Below are positions 1 to 7,978 of a stretch of 15,873 bases of DNA, piece after piece. The notes under the pieces are model-generated. The model was not told the DNA's origin. It searched no databases and saw only the letters and a program-made list of their open reading frames with translations. Numbering within the stretch: position 1 is the first letter of the stretch; every line of letters starts with the position of its first letter. Source of the stretch: JBCFBK01 sp038562555 (lineage in GTDB: Bacteria > Bacteroidota > Bacteroidia > Bacteroidales > Prolixibacteraceae); contig JBCFBK010000080.1 of assembly GCA_038562555.1 (NCBI GenBank), forward strand, positions 1 through 15,873, read 5' to 3'. The position numbers were made by a program, and so were the translations under genes.

Positions 1-2
1 AA

Positions 3-1943
3 AAAAATCTACTAATTCTCTCTATCGCGCTGACTCTCGTCTTTGCCGGATGTGATAAAGATGAGTACGAAGAAACGGTTGGAGTATGCCCGCTGGTGGT
101 ATCGACCGTCCCCATTCATAATGCTGTCGATGTGCCTCCGGACCAAGTTATCACAGCAACGTTCAATGAAAGGATGAATCCTGAAACGATCACTGAAACA
201 TCTTTTACATTAGAGGAAGGGACAACATCAACTAAAGGAACAACACCAATTACCGGAACAGTTTCGTACAATGCATCAACAGCATCACTGGTACCATCCA
301 TTCCTCTTTCTCCCTTTACGCTCTATACAGGCACGATGAAAACACTGGCCAGGGATTTGATGGGAAATGCCTTACAAACGGACTATGTCTGGACCTTTAC
401 AACCATTCCCCAGGTCGTATTATCATCTTTACCCATCGCAGGAGGAACAGCTGCCGGAGCAGGGACGTTTGCCGAAGGATCTGCGATTAAAGTAACAGCG
501 ACGCCTAATCCAGGTTATTCATTTAGTAATTGGACTCAGGACGGGACAGTCATCTCTGTGAATTCAATTTACGAATTTCCGATGGCCGGAAACAGAAACT
601 TAGTGGCAAACTTTACGCTTCTATATGTGGTAAGCTTGTCGTCAAACCCGGAATCAGGAGGAACAACAGCCGGTTCAGGCAGTTACAGTGCGGGAACTGA
701 AGTTACAGTCACGGCATCTCCGAATGCCGAATACAACTTTATGAACTGGACAGATAACGGAACAATCGTCTCTGCGGCGTCAAGTTACATCTTCCCTCTA
801 AACGCAAGTACGACTTTAGTGGCCAACTTTGCCGTTAATACCTATACCTTAAATGTGACAGCGGTCAACGGTACGGTCGTGAAAAATCCGAACCTGACCG
901 CCTATAACAGCGGAGCCACCGTACAACTCACGGCAACGCCCAGTCCGGGTTATACTTTTACCTCATGGAGCGGTGACGCTACGGGTTCTGCAAATCCGTT
1001 AACAGTGACCATGAATGCCAACAAAAATGTAACGGCCAACTTTACTGCAATTGTACCCGTCACTTATACATTAAATGTTACCGCCGTTAACGGCACTGTC
1101 CTGAAAGATCCTAACCAGGTCGCATACAATAGCGGCGCTACGGTACAACTTACGGCCACGCCGGACGCAGGTTATACCTTTACCTCATGGAATGGAGACG
1201 CCACAGGTTCTGTTAATCCCTTAACAGTTATCATGAATGCGGATAAAAATATCACGGCAAACTTTACTGCATCTGGTCCTGTTGTGCCTTTTGTTGACCT
1301 GAAAACAGCCGCCCGGTTTGGAATTTTATCCGGAGTAGGGATCAGCAATAATGCCGGCTTCAGCGTGATCAATAATATGGATGTTGGAATAAGCCCTGGT
1401 GCCCGTTCTTCTGTCACCGGATTTCCTCCTGCAATCGTTGTTGGCGGAGCGATCTATGCGGCCGACGATGGCGGAGCGGTAGCTGCAATGCTGACACAGG
1501 CCAAACTGGACCTGACCGCTGCCTACCTTTTTGCAGAAGGTGCATCTTCACCTGCACCGGCTTCCGTATCAGGTGATTTGGGCGGTTTAACCCTCACTCC
1601 CGGAATTTACAAATCAACATCGACCCTATTAATACAATCAGGCGATCTGACACTTGACGCACAGGGTGACCCCAATGCGGTGTGGATTTTCCAGGTAGCA
1701 TCCGGCTTTACAACCGTAGGCGGAGCAGGAGGCAGTGTTATTCTTACCGGCGGTGCCGATGCCGATAACATCTTCTGGCAGACCGGCAGTTCGGCGGTTA
1801 TCGGCGACTATACCTCATTCTATGGGAATATACTTGCTTTGCAATCGATAACGATGAATTCACATGCAGTTGCCGTGGGAAGAATGCTTGCGCAAAACGC
1901 AGCAGTCGTATTGACCGACACGAATATAATTAACAAACCTTAA
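3..1943 (+). CDS. Modular ice-binding-like (DUF3494) surface lipoprotein, 5'-truncated
   Basis: The reading frame is open from base 3, so the gene starts before the window. A GTG at 96 is the first start-like codon, but the codons before it encode a hydrophobic stretch ending in a lipobox (LVFAGC, Cys at 51-53) followed by DKDE. The protein is therefore a lipoprotein and 96 is internal. Modules in order: a Big_5-type bacterial Ig-like domain (about 96-410); four InlB-like (Flg_new_2 type) repeats, each ending in a V/T-ANF motif (414-614, 627-830, 840-1043, 1062-1265); and a C-terminal DUF3494 ice-binding beta-solenoid (about 1290-1940). DUF3494 proteins bind ice or act as surface adhesins in cold-adapted microbes. 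Ice binding here is inferred from the fold only, and an adhesin role for another ligand is possible. The OmpA-family gene follows after 11 bp, probably in the same transcript. Confidence 0.85.
   Translation, partial: KNLLILSIALTLVFAGCDKDEYEETVGVCPLVVSTVPIHNAVDVPPDQVITATFNERMNPETITETSFTLEEGTTSTKGTTPITGTVSYNASTASLVPSIPLSPFTLYTGTMKTLARDLMGNALQTDYVWTFTTIPQVVLSSLPIAGGTAAGAGTFAEGSAIKVTATPNPGYSFSNWTQDGTVISVNSIYEFPMAGNRNLVANFTLLYVVSLSSNPESGGTTAGSGSYSAGTEVTVTASPNAEYNFMNWTDNGTIVSAASSYIFPLNASTTLVANFAVNTYTLNVTAVNGTVVKNPNLTAYNSGATVQLTATPSPGYTFTSWSGDATGSANPLTVTMNANKNVTANFTAIVPVTYTLNVTAVNGTVLKDPNQVAYNSGATVQLTATPDAGYTFTSWNGDATGSVNPLTVIMNADKNITANFTASGPVVPFVDLKTAARFGILSGVGISNNAGFSVINNMDVGISPGARSSVTGFPPAIVVGGAIYAADDGGAVAAMLTQAKLDLTAAYLFAEGASSPAPASVSGDLGGLTLTPGIYKSTSTLLIQSGDLTLDAQGDPNAVWIFQVASGFTTVGGAGGSVILTGGADADNIFWQTGSSAVIGDYTSFYGNILALQSITMNSHAVAVGRMLAQNAAVVLTDTNIINKP
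840..1265 (+). repeat. Tandem 222-bp coding repeat (InlB-like modules 3 and 4)
   Basis: Two near-identical modules lie in direct tandem with a period of 222 bp (74 codons); both start with TYTLNVTAVNGTV and end with ANF. They are much closer to each other than to the two preceding modules (414-614 and 627-830), which share only the GG-AG-G-Y and W motifs. This points to a recent duplication of a spacer domain, which can vary stalk length in surface proteins. Confidence 0.85.
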
Positions 1944-1954
1944 ATTTTAACGAT

Positions 1955-4000
1955 ATGAATTCTGGTATTAATATAAACAAGGGACCGTGCATGGCGCGGT
2001 TCCTTTACAATCTGACAGCAATAAGTGCTGTTGCCGGTATGCTGATCCTGACCGGCTTTCTGTCACCTCTTCAGGCGCAGGAAGTCCCGGAGGCAAAGTT
2101 CACGCAACCGTCATGGCGGTTTGGTGCAGCAGGTGGCGTCAATTTTAACTTTTACGAAGGGACCACACAGCAACTGACGTCTGACTTTATGGTTCCGACA
2201 GCTTTTCATGACGGGAAAGGTCTCGGATTTTTTGCGCTTCCTCTCATTGAGTTTCATAAACCTGAAACATTGTTTGGCTTCATATTACAGGCCGGATTCG
2301 ATGGACGGAAAGGCAAGTGGGAGGAGAAGAATACACCATGTAATTGTCCTGAAGACTTAAAAACTGATCTGGCGTATATCACCATTGAACCCAGTTTGCG
2401 CTTCGCCCCTTTTAAATCAAACTTCTATTTGTATGCCGGCCCCCGTCTGGCTTTCAATCTCAATAAAGAATTTACCTACCAGCAGGGGATCAATCCTGCC
2501 TACCCGGACCAGCCGGCTAACCCGGAAGTAAAGGACGATTTCAGCAGTGCAGAAAAATCACTTATTTCGATGCAGGTCGGTGCAGGCTATGATATTCCTC
2601 TTTCGGGATCTCACAAAAAAGCAAAGGTTATGCTTTCACCCTTTGTTGCTTTTCACCCCTATTTTGGGCAGAATCCCCGATCAACCGAATCATGGAATCT
2701 GACAACTATCCGAGCCGGCCTTGCATTAAAATTTGGACGAGGTCATAAAATAGATGAAGTTCCGGTTGTAAGAAAAGAAGTGCTGATCGTTGATCCGGAT
2801 GTCAGGTTTTCTGTAAATTCGCCTAAAAACATCCCCGCCGAACGCAGGGTACGGGAAACATTTCCGCTCCGTAACTATGTATTCTTCAACGAAAGATCGG
2901 CAGAGATCCCGAACCGTTATGTCCTGCTTCAGAAAAATCAGGTGAAGGATTTCAGGGAAGATCAACTGGAAACATTTGCACCAAAAGAACTGTCCGGACG
3001 TTCCGAACGCCAAATGACGGTCTATTACAATGTGCTGAACATCCTTGGAGACCGGATGATGAAAAACTCCGGAGCGGCTGTTACCCTGACCGGATCGTCG
3101 ATGGAAGGACCAAAAGACGGAACAGCGATGGCCGAATCGGTCAAACAATACCTGACGGAGATATTTGGAATCAATGCTTCCCGGATCACAACAGAAGGAC
3201 GGATTAAGCCAGGAATCCCATCGGAACAGCCAGGTGGCCAGCTCGAATTGGTACTCCTTCGCGAAGGAGACCGGAGGGTTTCTGTCACGAGCAGCTCTCC
3301 AGAATTGCTCATGGAATTCCAAAGCGGCCCGGATGCACCGCTTAAACCGGTCGAAATCCTGGTCATCCAGGAAGCACCGGTCGACAGTTACGTTACCTTC
3401 CATGCAGAAGGAGCAGATGAAGCCTTCAACTCCTGGTCACTGGAAACGATAGATAATGACGGCGAAATAAAAAACTTCGGACCCTATACCCAGGAAACCG
3501 TAAGTATACCCGGACAAGCTATTTTGGGCGAACGTTCTGATGGTGATTATACAATTATCATGACCGGGCAGTTAAAGAATGGCAGAACAATGAAGAAGGA
3601 GACTTCCGCGCACCTGGTACGCTGGACTCCCCCGGCAACCGAAGAGATGATGCGGTTCAGCGTACTTTATGAATTCAATGACTCAAAGGCCATCATGATG
3701 TATGAAAAATACCTGAATGAAGTCGTTATTCCTAAAATCCCTGTGGGAGGAAAAGCGATCATCCACGGCCATACGGATATCATCGGCGGTGAAGATATCA
3801 ACCTGAAATTATCACAGGCCCGGGCTAACGATGTCAGAAATATTCTTGAAACCGGACTCACAAGGATCGGACGAAAGGATGTGACATTTGAAGTACACGG
3901 ATTTGGTGAAGATCAACAGTTAGCACCGTTCAACAACAAATTCCCGGAAGAACGTTTTTATAACCGGACTGTGGTCATCGATATTTTGCCAGCTCAGTAG
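1955..4000 (+). CDS. Outer-membrane beta-barrel protein with C-terminal OmpA domain
   Basis: An N-terminal signal peptide (hydrophobic stretch ending LSPLQAQ) shows export. Residues about 45-265 contain alternating aromatic/hydrophobic strands and glycines typical of an outer-membrane barrel. The C-terminus (about 565-681) is a recognisable OmpA/MotB peptidoglycan-binding domain: HGHTDIIGGEDINLKLS, the QARANDVRNIL helix and a terminal NRTVVIDI. A middle stretch (about 310-445: YVFFNERSAEIP, then MEGPKDGTAMAESVKQYL) resembles a second, degenerate OmpA domain lacking the GHTD signature. It likely anchors the outer membrane to the cell wall. It lies 11 bp after the ice-binding-like lipoprotein gene, suggesting co-expression and perhaps a partnership. 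The start may instead be the ATG at 1991, which leaves a more typical signal peptide (MARFLYNL). A strong terminator follows. Confidence 0.85.
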   Translation: MNSGININKGPCMARFLYNLTAISAVAGMLILTGFLSPLQAQEVPEAKFTQPSWRFGAAGGVNFNFYEGTTQQLTSDFMVPTAFHDGKGLGFFALPLIEFHKPETLFGFILQAGFDGRKGKWEEKNTPCNCPEDLKTDLAYITIEPSLRFAPFKSNFYLYAGPRLAFNLNKEFTYQQGINPAYPDQPANPEVKDDFSSAEKSLISMQVGAGYDIPLSGSHKKAKVMLSPFVAFHPYFGQNPRSTESWNLTTIRAGLALKFGRGHKIDEVPVVRKEVLIVDPDVRFSVNSPKNIPAERRVRETFPLRNYVFFNERSAEIPNRYVLLQKNQVKDFREDQLETFAPKELSGRSERQMTVYYNVLNILGDRMMKNSGAAVTLTGSSMEGPKDGTAMAESVKQYLTEIFGINASRITTEGRIKPGIPSEQPGGQLELVLLREGDRRVSVTSSSPELLMEFQSGPDAPLKPVEILVIQEAPVDSYVTFHAEGADEAFNSWSLETIDNDGEIKNFGPYTQETVSIPGQAILGERSDGDYTIIMTGQLKNGRTMKKETSAHLVRWTPPATEEMMRFSVLYEFNDSKAIMMYEKYLNEVVIPKIPVGGKAIIHGHTDIIGGEDINLKLSQARANDVRNILETGLTRIGRKDVTFEVHGFGEDQQLAPFNNKFPEERFYNRTVVIDILPAQ

Positions 4001-4025
4001 GGATCCGTTTGCAATTCCTGATAAC

Positions 4026-4060
4026 AAAAACAGAGGTCTGCGATGCAGCCTCTGTTTTTT
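4026..4060 (+). terminator. Rho-independent terminator after the OmpA gene
   Basis: A perfect ACAGAGG / CCTCTGT stem continues after a single bulged T into a CTGC / GCAG stem around a GAT loop, flanked by an A-run upstream and TTTTTT downstream. It begins 25 bp after the OmpA stop and separates the ice-binding/OmpA unit from the permease unit. The flanking A and T runs mean it could also work in the other direction. Confidence 0.9.
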
Positions 4061-4081
4061 GTTTCTCAACACCGTCAGCGA

Positions 4082-4149
4082 ATGTGTGAATTATGTAATT
4101 TATTCGCAAAGTAATATAACAGTTCCCCGGAGGAAGCGAAATACATTTG
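4082..4149 (+). promoter_or_regulatory. Shared 41-bp element plus -7 box, copy 1 (permease unit)
   Basis: The 41-bp element occupies 4082-4122: left half ATGTGTGAATTATGTAA, right half TAATATAACAG. After 19 nt comes TACATTTG (4142-4149), an exact match to the Bacteroidota -7 consensus TAnnTTTG. No TTTG-like -33 box lies at the expected place; the end of the 41-bp element lies there instead. The predicted transcript starts near 4155, about 65 nt before the permease start. The element shares 30 of its first 40 columns with copy 4 (15370-15410). Confidence 0.75.
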
Positions 4150-4219
4150 TTAAGCTTGACAGACTTTATTTGGCAGGATTCTTTTAACTCATCCATTAAG
4201 AAAATAATTATACCACGAC

Positions 4220-5320
4220 GTGACTGATAATGAAATACAGATACCACTTTACGTAAAGACAATATTGATTCTCATCGGTTTATTTGTCTTTTTCACCATC
4301 TTATATATCGCTCAAAGCATCATCGTTCCGCTGGTTTTTGCGACAATTATTGCTATTGTACTTCATCCTGCTGTAAACCTGCTGGTCCGGATAAAGACAC
4401 ATCGGGTGGTAGCCATTATCGTTGTTCTTTTAATAACCTTTTTAATTATTGCCGCTTTCGGCGCCCTGTTGTTTAAACAGGGAAGCCGCTTTCTTGAATC
4501 GTGGCCGATATTAGCCAGTAAAATTACAGTTCTAATCAATCAAACCATTGCCGATGCCTCTGCTTTTTACGATATCGATCCGCAAAAAATACATGCATGG
4601 ATTTCAAGAGCAGAACAGGAACTTATTAATATGGGAAGCGCCGCGATAGGCCAGACGCTTGTCATCCTTGGCAGTGGCTTAATCGTCTTATTTTTAATTC
4701 CTGTGTATGTTTTTATGCTGTTGTTTTACCAACCGCTTTTACATGATTTTATTTTCAGGCTATTCAGCGAAAATAAACAAAGCCAGATAAGTAAAATGGT
4801 TACCCAGACCAAAGTGGTTATCCAACAGTACCTGATCGGATTGGTATTCGAATTTCTTATTGTTGCGACACTCAATACGATTGCTCTTTTGATTTTGGGG
4901 ATTGAATATGCGATCCTGCTCGGGATTATTGGTGCCCTGCTTAATATTATCCCTTATCTGGGAGGCATTATCAGTATGGCGTTATTCATGATTGTCGCTC
5001 TGGTAACCAAATCACCGATATATTTGCTTTACGTGGTGATAGCCTATTCCGTTATTCAGTTCGTTGACAATAACTACATTGTTCCCAAAATAGTCGCATC
5101 GAAGGTAAAGATCAACGCTCTTTTTTCCATTATTGTAGTTATTGCAGGAAATGCGTTATGGGGTATTCCCGGCATGTTCCTTTCCATACCGCTTCTTGCC
5201 ATTGTAAAGCTCATTTTCGACAATATTGAATCGTTAAAACCATGGGGCTTTTTGTTGGGCGACACCATGCCGCCCTTATTAAAAATCAAGCCGATCTTAA
5301 AAAAATTTAAAATTAATTGA
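4220..5320 (+). CDS. AI-2E family (PerM/TqsA-like) membrane transporter
   Basis: This is a polytopic membrane protein of the AI-2E transporter/PerM family (366 aa, usual length). Hydrophobic segments lie at about residues 12-38, 40-57, 62-86, 143-172, 200-260 (a dense pair), 262-285 and 300-333. The region GALLNIIPYLGGIIS with the later FVDNNYIVPKIV is the family's most conserved stretch and is intact. The start is GTG at 4220: an in-frame stop lies at 4205-4207 and no ATG is available nearby. Family members export autoinducer-2 or act as Na+/H+ antiporters or general permeases; the substrate here is unknown. The gene has its own promoter element at 4082-4149 and is followed by the GH130 gene after 124 bp. 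Confidence 0.88.
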   Translation: MTDNEIQIPLYVKTILILIGLFVFFTILYIAQSIIVPLVFATIIAIVLHPAVNLLVRIKTHRVVAIIVVLLITFLIIAAFGALLFKQGSRFLESWPILASKITVLINQTIADASAFYDIDPQKIHAWISRAEQELINMGSAAIGQTLVILGSGLIVLFLIPVYVFMLLFYQPLLHDFIFRLFSENKQSQISKMVTQTKVVIQQYLIGLVFEFLIVATLNTIALLILGIEYAILLGIIGALLNIIPYLGGIISMALFMIVALVTKSPIYLLYVVIAYSVIQFVDNNYIVPKIVASKVKINALFSIIVVIAGNALWGIPGMFLSIPLLAIVKLIFDNIESLKPWGFLLGDTMPPLLKIKPILKKFKIN

Positions 5321-5444
5321 ACGCATCAGGCAGAAGAAATCAGGTCAATGAAAACTCATGCGTAATAATGAAAGAATCTAAACTAATTCAGAATAGTGGG
5401 ACTTATTAAACTTTAGCTGCTACCTTTAGCGAAAATAAGAATCG

Positions 5445-6917
5445 ATGCAAATTGCTGTAAACAGAAAAAATATCAAATTTATTCCTGATGCCTCCCGGGT
5501 TATCGCCCGCTTCCATTATACCGGCGATGAAAGGAGCCTCAATGCCATACGGGCTGTATTGAATATGACAAGCAGTGAAGCATCGCTTGCGTTAAGCCCG
5601 GTACTGCGGGATTATTCACTTCGTCACAGACATCTGTCGAAAATTTTTGAAAACCATTTTAACAAAATCGCATACCTCGTTAAACAATCAGGTACCGATC
5701 CCGATTCGATCGATATTTCAAAAAAAATCCTCATCGGGTCATACTTCACCATGGAGTATTCGATCGAATCGGCAGCCTTTTTTAACCCCTCCATTATTGA
5801 ACATCCCGATCAGTCAGAAACCGGAACGAATGAAACAAGAGTCATACTGAGTTTCAGGGCAACCGGTGAAGGGCATCTTTCATCGATCGTTTTCAGGACC
5901 GGGATACTTGACAAAAAGAACAATCTCTCTATTGAACCGGTAGGCAGGATGCTTGAAGAGGCTGAGCATATCCGGCGAAACGTTTATGATAAAGCATCTT
6001 TCAAGAAGAAGCTGGATGAAATGAAAGATATTCATGCGATTATCCCATCAGGCTTAATCCTTGATCAGCTAAAGGATCCGTTTACTTACGGAGAGCTCCG
6101 TGACCGAATTAAAGAAGCCCGCAAAACGCTGCACCTGGTTGCTGATAAAGAAATCCTTTTTAATCAAATCATCTGGCTGGCTTCATCGCATTACGAACTT
6201 GACTTTTCGATGGATACCAACATTTCTGAACGGGTTATATTCCCCGTATCGGTAAACGAAAGGAATGGGATCGAAGATGCCCGTTTTGTAAAGTTTACGG
6301 ACGATAATAATGAAACGGTTTACTACGCCACTTACACGGCTTATGATGGTGCCGCTGTTATGCCAAAACTGCTTGATACCCGGGATTTTTACCACTTCCA
6401 TATACTACCCCTCCACGGAGAAATTGCACAAAACAAAGGAATGGCATTGTTTCCCCGCAAAGTGAACGGGAAATATGCCATGTTGTGCCGTTTGGATGGC
6501 TTCAATAATTATATTTCCTTTTCCAATAACATAACGGTTTGGCGCGAAGCCAAATTATTGCAGCAACCTGCATTCCCCTGGGAATTTATTCAGATTGGAA
6601 ATTGTGGCTCGCCCATAGAAACTCCGGAGGGTTGGCTGGTGATCACCCATGGGGTTGGTCCGATGCGTGAATATGTTTTAGGAGCATCGCTTTTTGATCT
6701 TCAGAATCCGGAGAAAGAAACAGGCAGATTAAAATCGCCGCTGCTGGTACCCAATATCCAGGAAAGAGAAGGATATGTGCCCAATGTAGTTTACTCCTGC
6801 GGATCAATGATCCACAACGACGATTTAATCATACCCTATGCCATGTCAGACTATGCATCGACCTATGCAACCGTCAATTTACGCGAACTGTTAAATGAAC
6901 TGAAAAATTCAAAATAG
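5445..6917 (+). CDS. GH130 family glycoside phosphorylase/hydrolase (COG2152 type)
   Basis: GH130 enzymes phosphorolyse or hydrolyse mannosides (beta-1,4- or beta-1,2-linked) on a five-bladed beta-propeller. Family-type motifs are NGIEDARF (Asp278, aligned by eye with the EDPR motif that carries the catalytic acid in characterised members) and GNCGSPIETPEGWLVITHGVG at residues 385-405. At 490 aa it is longer than the mannosylglucose phosphorylases (about 330-390 aa) because of an N-terminal, mostly helical extension of about 220 residues. No signal peptide is seen, so it is probably cytoplasmic, fitting phosphorolysis of an internal glycan or imported oligosaccharides. Linkage specificity cannot be read here. 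It may be transcribed with the permease upstream or from its own promoter; TACCTTTA at 5421-5428 is a possible -7 box. Confidence 0.85.
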   Translation: MQIAVNRKNIKFIPDASRVIARFHYTGDERSLNAIRAVLNMTSSEASLALSPVLRDYSLRHRHLSKIFENHFNKIAYLVKQSGTDPDSIDISKKILIGSYFTMEYSIESAAFFNPSIIEHPDQSETGTNETRVILSFRATGEGHLSSIVFRTGILDKKNNLSIEPVGRMLEEAEHIRRNVYDKASFKKKLDEMKDIHAIIPSGLILDQLKDPFTYGELRDRIKEARKTLHLVADKEILFNQIIWLASSHYELDFSMDTNISERVIFPVSVNERNGIEDARFVKFTDDNNETVYYATYTAYDGAAVMPKLLDTRDFYHFHILPLHGEIAQNKGMALFPRKVNGKYAMLCRLDGFNNYISFSNNITVWREAKLLQQPAFPWEFIQIGNCGSPIETPEGWLVITHGVGPMREYVLGASLFDLQNPEKETGRLKSPLLVPNIQEREGYVPNVVYSCGSMIHNDDLIIPYAMSDYASTYATVNLRELLNELKNSK

Positions 6918-6959
6918 CGTTCCTGAAACACAGCCCGCAAAATAATGTATTTTTAATAA

Positions 6960-7027
6960 AGGTGTGAATCATACAACTTTTCTGATAAATTGTGTAAGCC
7001 TTACTAGTTTTTCTTAAGGTATTTTTA
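6960..7027 (+). promoter_or_regulatory. Shared 41-bp element plus -7 box, copy 2 (five-gene operon)
   Basis: The 41-bp element occupies 6960-7000: left half AGGTGTGAATCATACAA, right half TTGTGTAAGCC. After 19 nt comes TATTTTTA (7020-7027), close to the TAnnTTTG -7 consensus. It lies 42 bp after the GH130 stop and points towards the outer-membrane barrel operon. The predicted start near 7033 leaves an unusually long leader of about 245 nt. Confidence 0.7.
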
Positions 7028-7277
7028 ATCAATCAATTAAGAATAAAATAAAAGGACTATGTTGCTTTGTCAGTTAAAGGTATGACAATACGTTTCAGCA
7101 ACATAGCATTCCGCGCTGCCATTAAAGAATAAATAATTTACGTATGAAACGAGCTATGGAAACCACGGTTTACGCCCTCGTTGATGTTAAATGCGAGTTA
7201 CATACCGTTAATAGTGCGTCTTGAAGAGATGACGACAATACGCAAATTGTAGTTGATTAATTTGAAAAAATACACGT
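7028..7277 (+). other. Long structured leader upstream of the five-gene operon
   Basis: This is the remainder of the 360-bp gap between the GH130 gene and the barrel gene. It contains a long inverted repeat: CTATGTTGCT (7057-7066) pairs perfectly with AGCAACATAG (7097-7106), and inside it TTGTCA (7067-7072) pairs with TGACAA (7083-7088) around a 10-nt loop. There is no T-run after it, so it is not an obvious terminator. A 26-codon reading frame (ATG 7144 to TGA 7222-7224) follows the hairpin, but it has no ribosome-binding site and no recognisable similarity and may be chance. The hairpin could be a regulatory RNA structure, a processing site or an operator. Confidence 0.5.
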
Positions 7278-7778
7278 ATGAAAAAGCAATTTTTGATTCT
7301 GTTTCTGCTTGTTATCACAGGCAGCGTTTTTGCTCAAAGCCCGCTTGCAAAAGGCGAGGCACAGTTGAATGCGGGTGTCGGGCTTTCTTCCCGGGGTATT
7401 CCGGTCTATTTGGGGTTCGACTACGGGGTGCACAATGATATTACCCTGGGGGCAGAGTTGTCATACCGGTCCTATCACGATAACTGGTCGGGAAATCGTT
7501 ACAACCATTCCGTAACCGGTTTTTTAGGAAATGCAAATTATCATTTTAACAGGGTACTGAACATTCCTTCAAACTGGGATTTCTATGCAGGGTTAAACCT
7601 GGGTTTCTATAACTGGAGTTCTCCGGACGATTATGACGGTTCTCACACATCAGGCCTTGGTCTGGGTGCCCAGGTTGGCGGGCGATACTATTTTAATGAT
7701 AAAATCGGCGTTAATCTTGAGTTCGGCGGCGGAAATGCGTTTTCAGGAGGAAAATTCGGGATAACAATCAAATTATGA
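7278..7778 (+). CDS. Small outer-membrane beta-barrel protein
   Basis: A clear signal peptide (MKKQFLILFLLVITGSVFA, then QS) is followed by about 145 residues of alternating polar and aromatic/glycine strands (GVGLSSRGIPVYLGFDYGV, LGLGAQVGGRYYFNDKIGV) ending in GKFGITIKL with a C-terminal hydrophobic residue. This is the pattern of an eight-stranded porin-like/OmpW-like barrel. At 166 aa it has no periplasmic domain. Its transport or binding role is unknown. It is first in a compact operon: the next start codon overlaps its stop (ATGA), and three more genes follow with gaps of 12, -4 and 17 bp. Confidence 0.75.
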   Translation: MKKQFLILFLLVITGSVFAQSPLAKGEAQLNAGVGLSSRGIPVYLGFDYGVHNDITLGAELSYRSYHDNWSGNRYNHSVTGFLGNANYHFNRVLNIPSNWDFYAGLNLGFYNWSSPDDYDGSHTSGLGLGAQVGGRYYFNDKIGVNLEFGGGNAFSGGKFGITIKL

Positions 7779-7966
7779 CCATGAACGAAAAATTTGATCT
7801 GTATCATTGGCATCGCATCAAAATGATTATCAAAAAAAAGTATCCTCAGCTTACCGACGCAGATCTGATCTGGAGACATGAAACTAAAGACGAGTTGTTT
7901 CGGATGATCGCAGGAAAACTGGGGAGAACAAAAAACGAAATTATTTCGGAAATTGAAAAATTATAG
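7775..7966 (+). CDS. CsbD-like small stress protein
   Basis: A 63-residue helical protein with the CsbD layout: W-x-R-I-K near the N-terminus, then KKYPQLTDADL (compare the family's G-K-LTDDDL), a DEL-x-x-x-I-A-GK-L-G segment and a final KNEIISEIEKL helix. CsbD proteins are abundant small stress proteins of unknown biochemistry, under sigma-B in Bacillus. The first ATG overlaps the barrel gene's stop by 4 bp; a second ATG at 7781 (MNEKFDLYHW) is an equally possible start. Its place in this operon supports a stress-linked role for the cluster. Confidence 0.7.
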   Translation: MTMNEKFDLYHWHRIKMIIKKKYPQLTDADLIWRHETKDELFRMIAGKLGRTKNEIISEIEKL

Positions 7967-7978
7967 CCCTTCTCTATC

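Noticed and set aside
96..98. GTG at 96 as the start of the ice-binding-like gene
   Set aside because: The frame is open back to base 3 and encodes a lipoprotein signal peptide with a lipobox, so the true start lies before the window.
2726..3403. A 225-codon open frame on the minus strand inside the OmpA gene
   Set aside because: It lies wholly within a well-supported gene, is rich in Arg, Phe and Cys, has no recognisable domain and looks like a by-product of codon bias.
3975..4262. A 95-codon minus-strand frame across the OmpA-permease gap
   Set aside because: It runs through the terminator and the promoter element and overlaps both neighbouring genes; no family resemblance.
5324..5366. 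ACGCAT / ATGCGT inverted repeat after the permease gene as a terminator
   Set aside because: The stem is only 6 bp with a loop of about 30 nt and there is no T-run.
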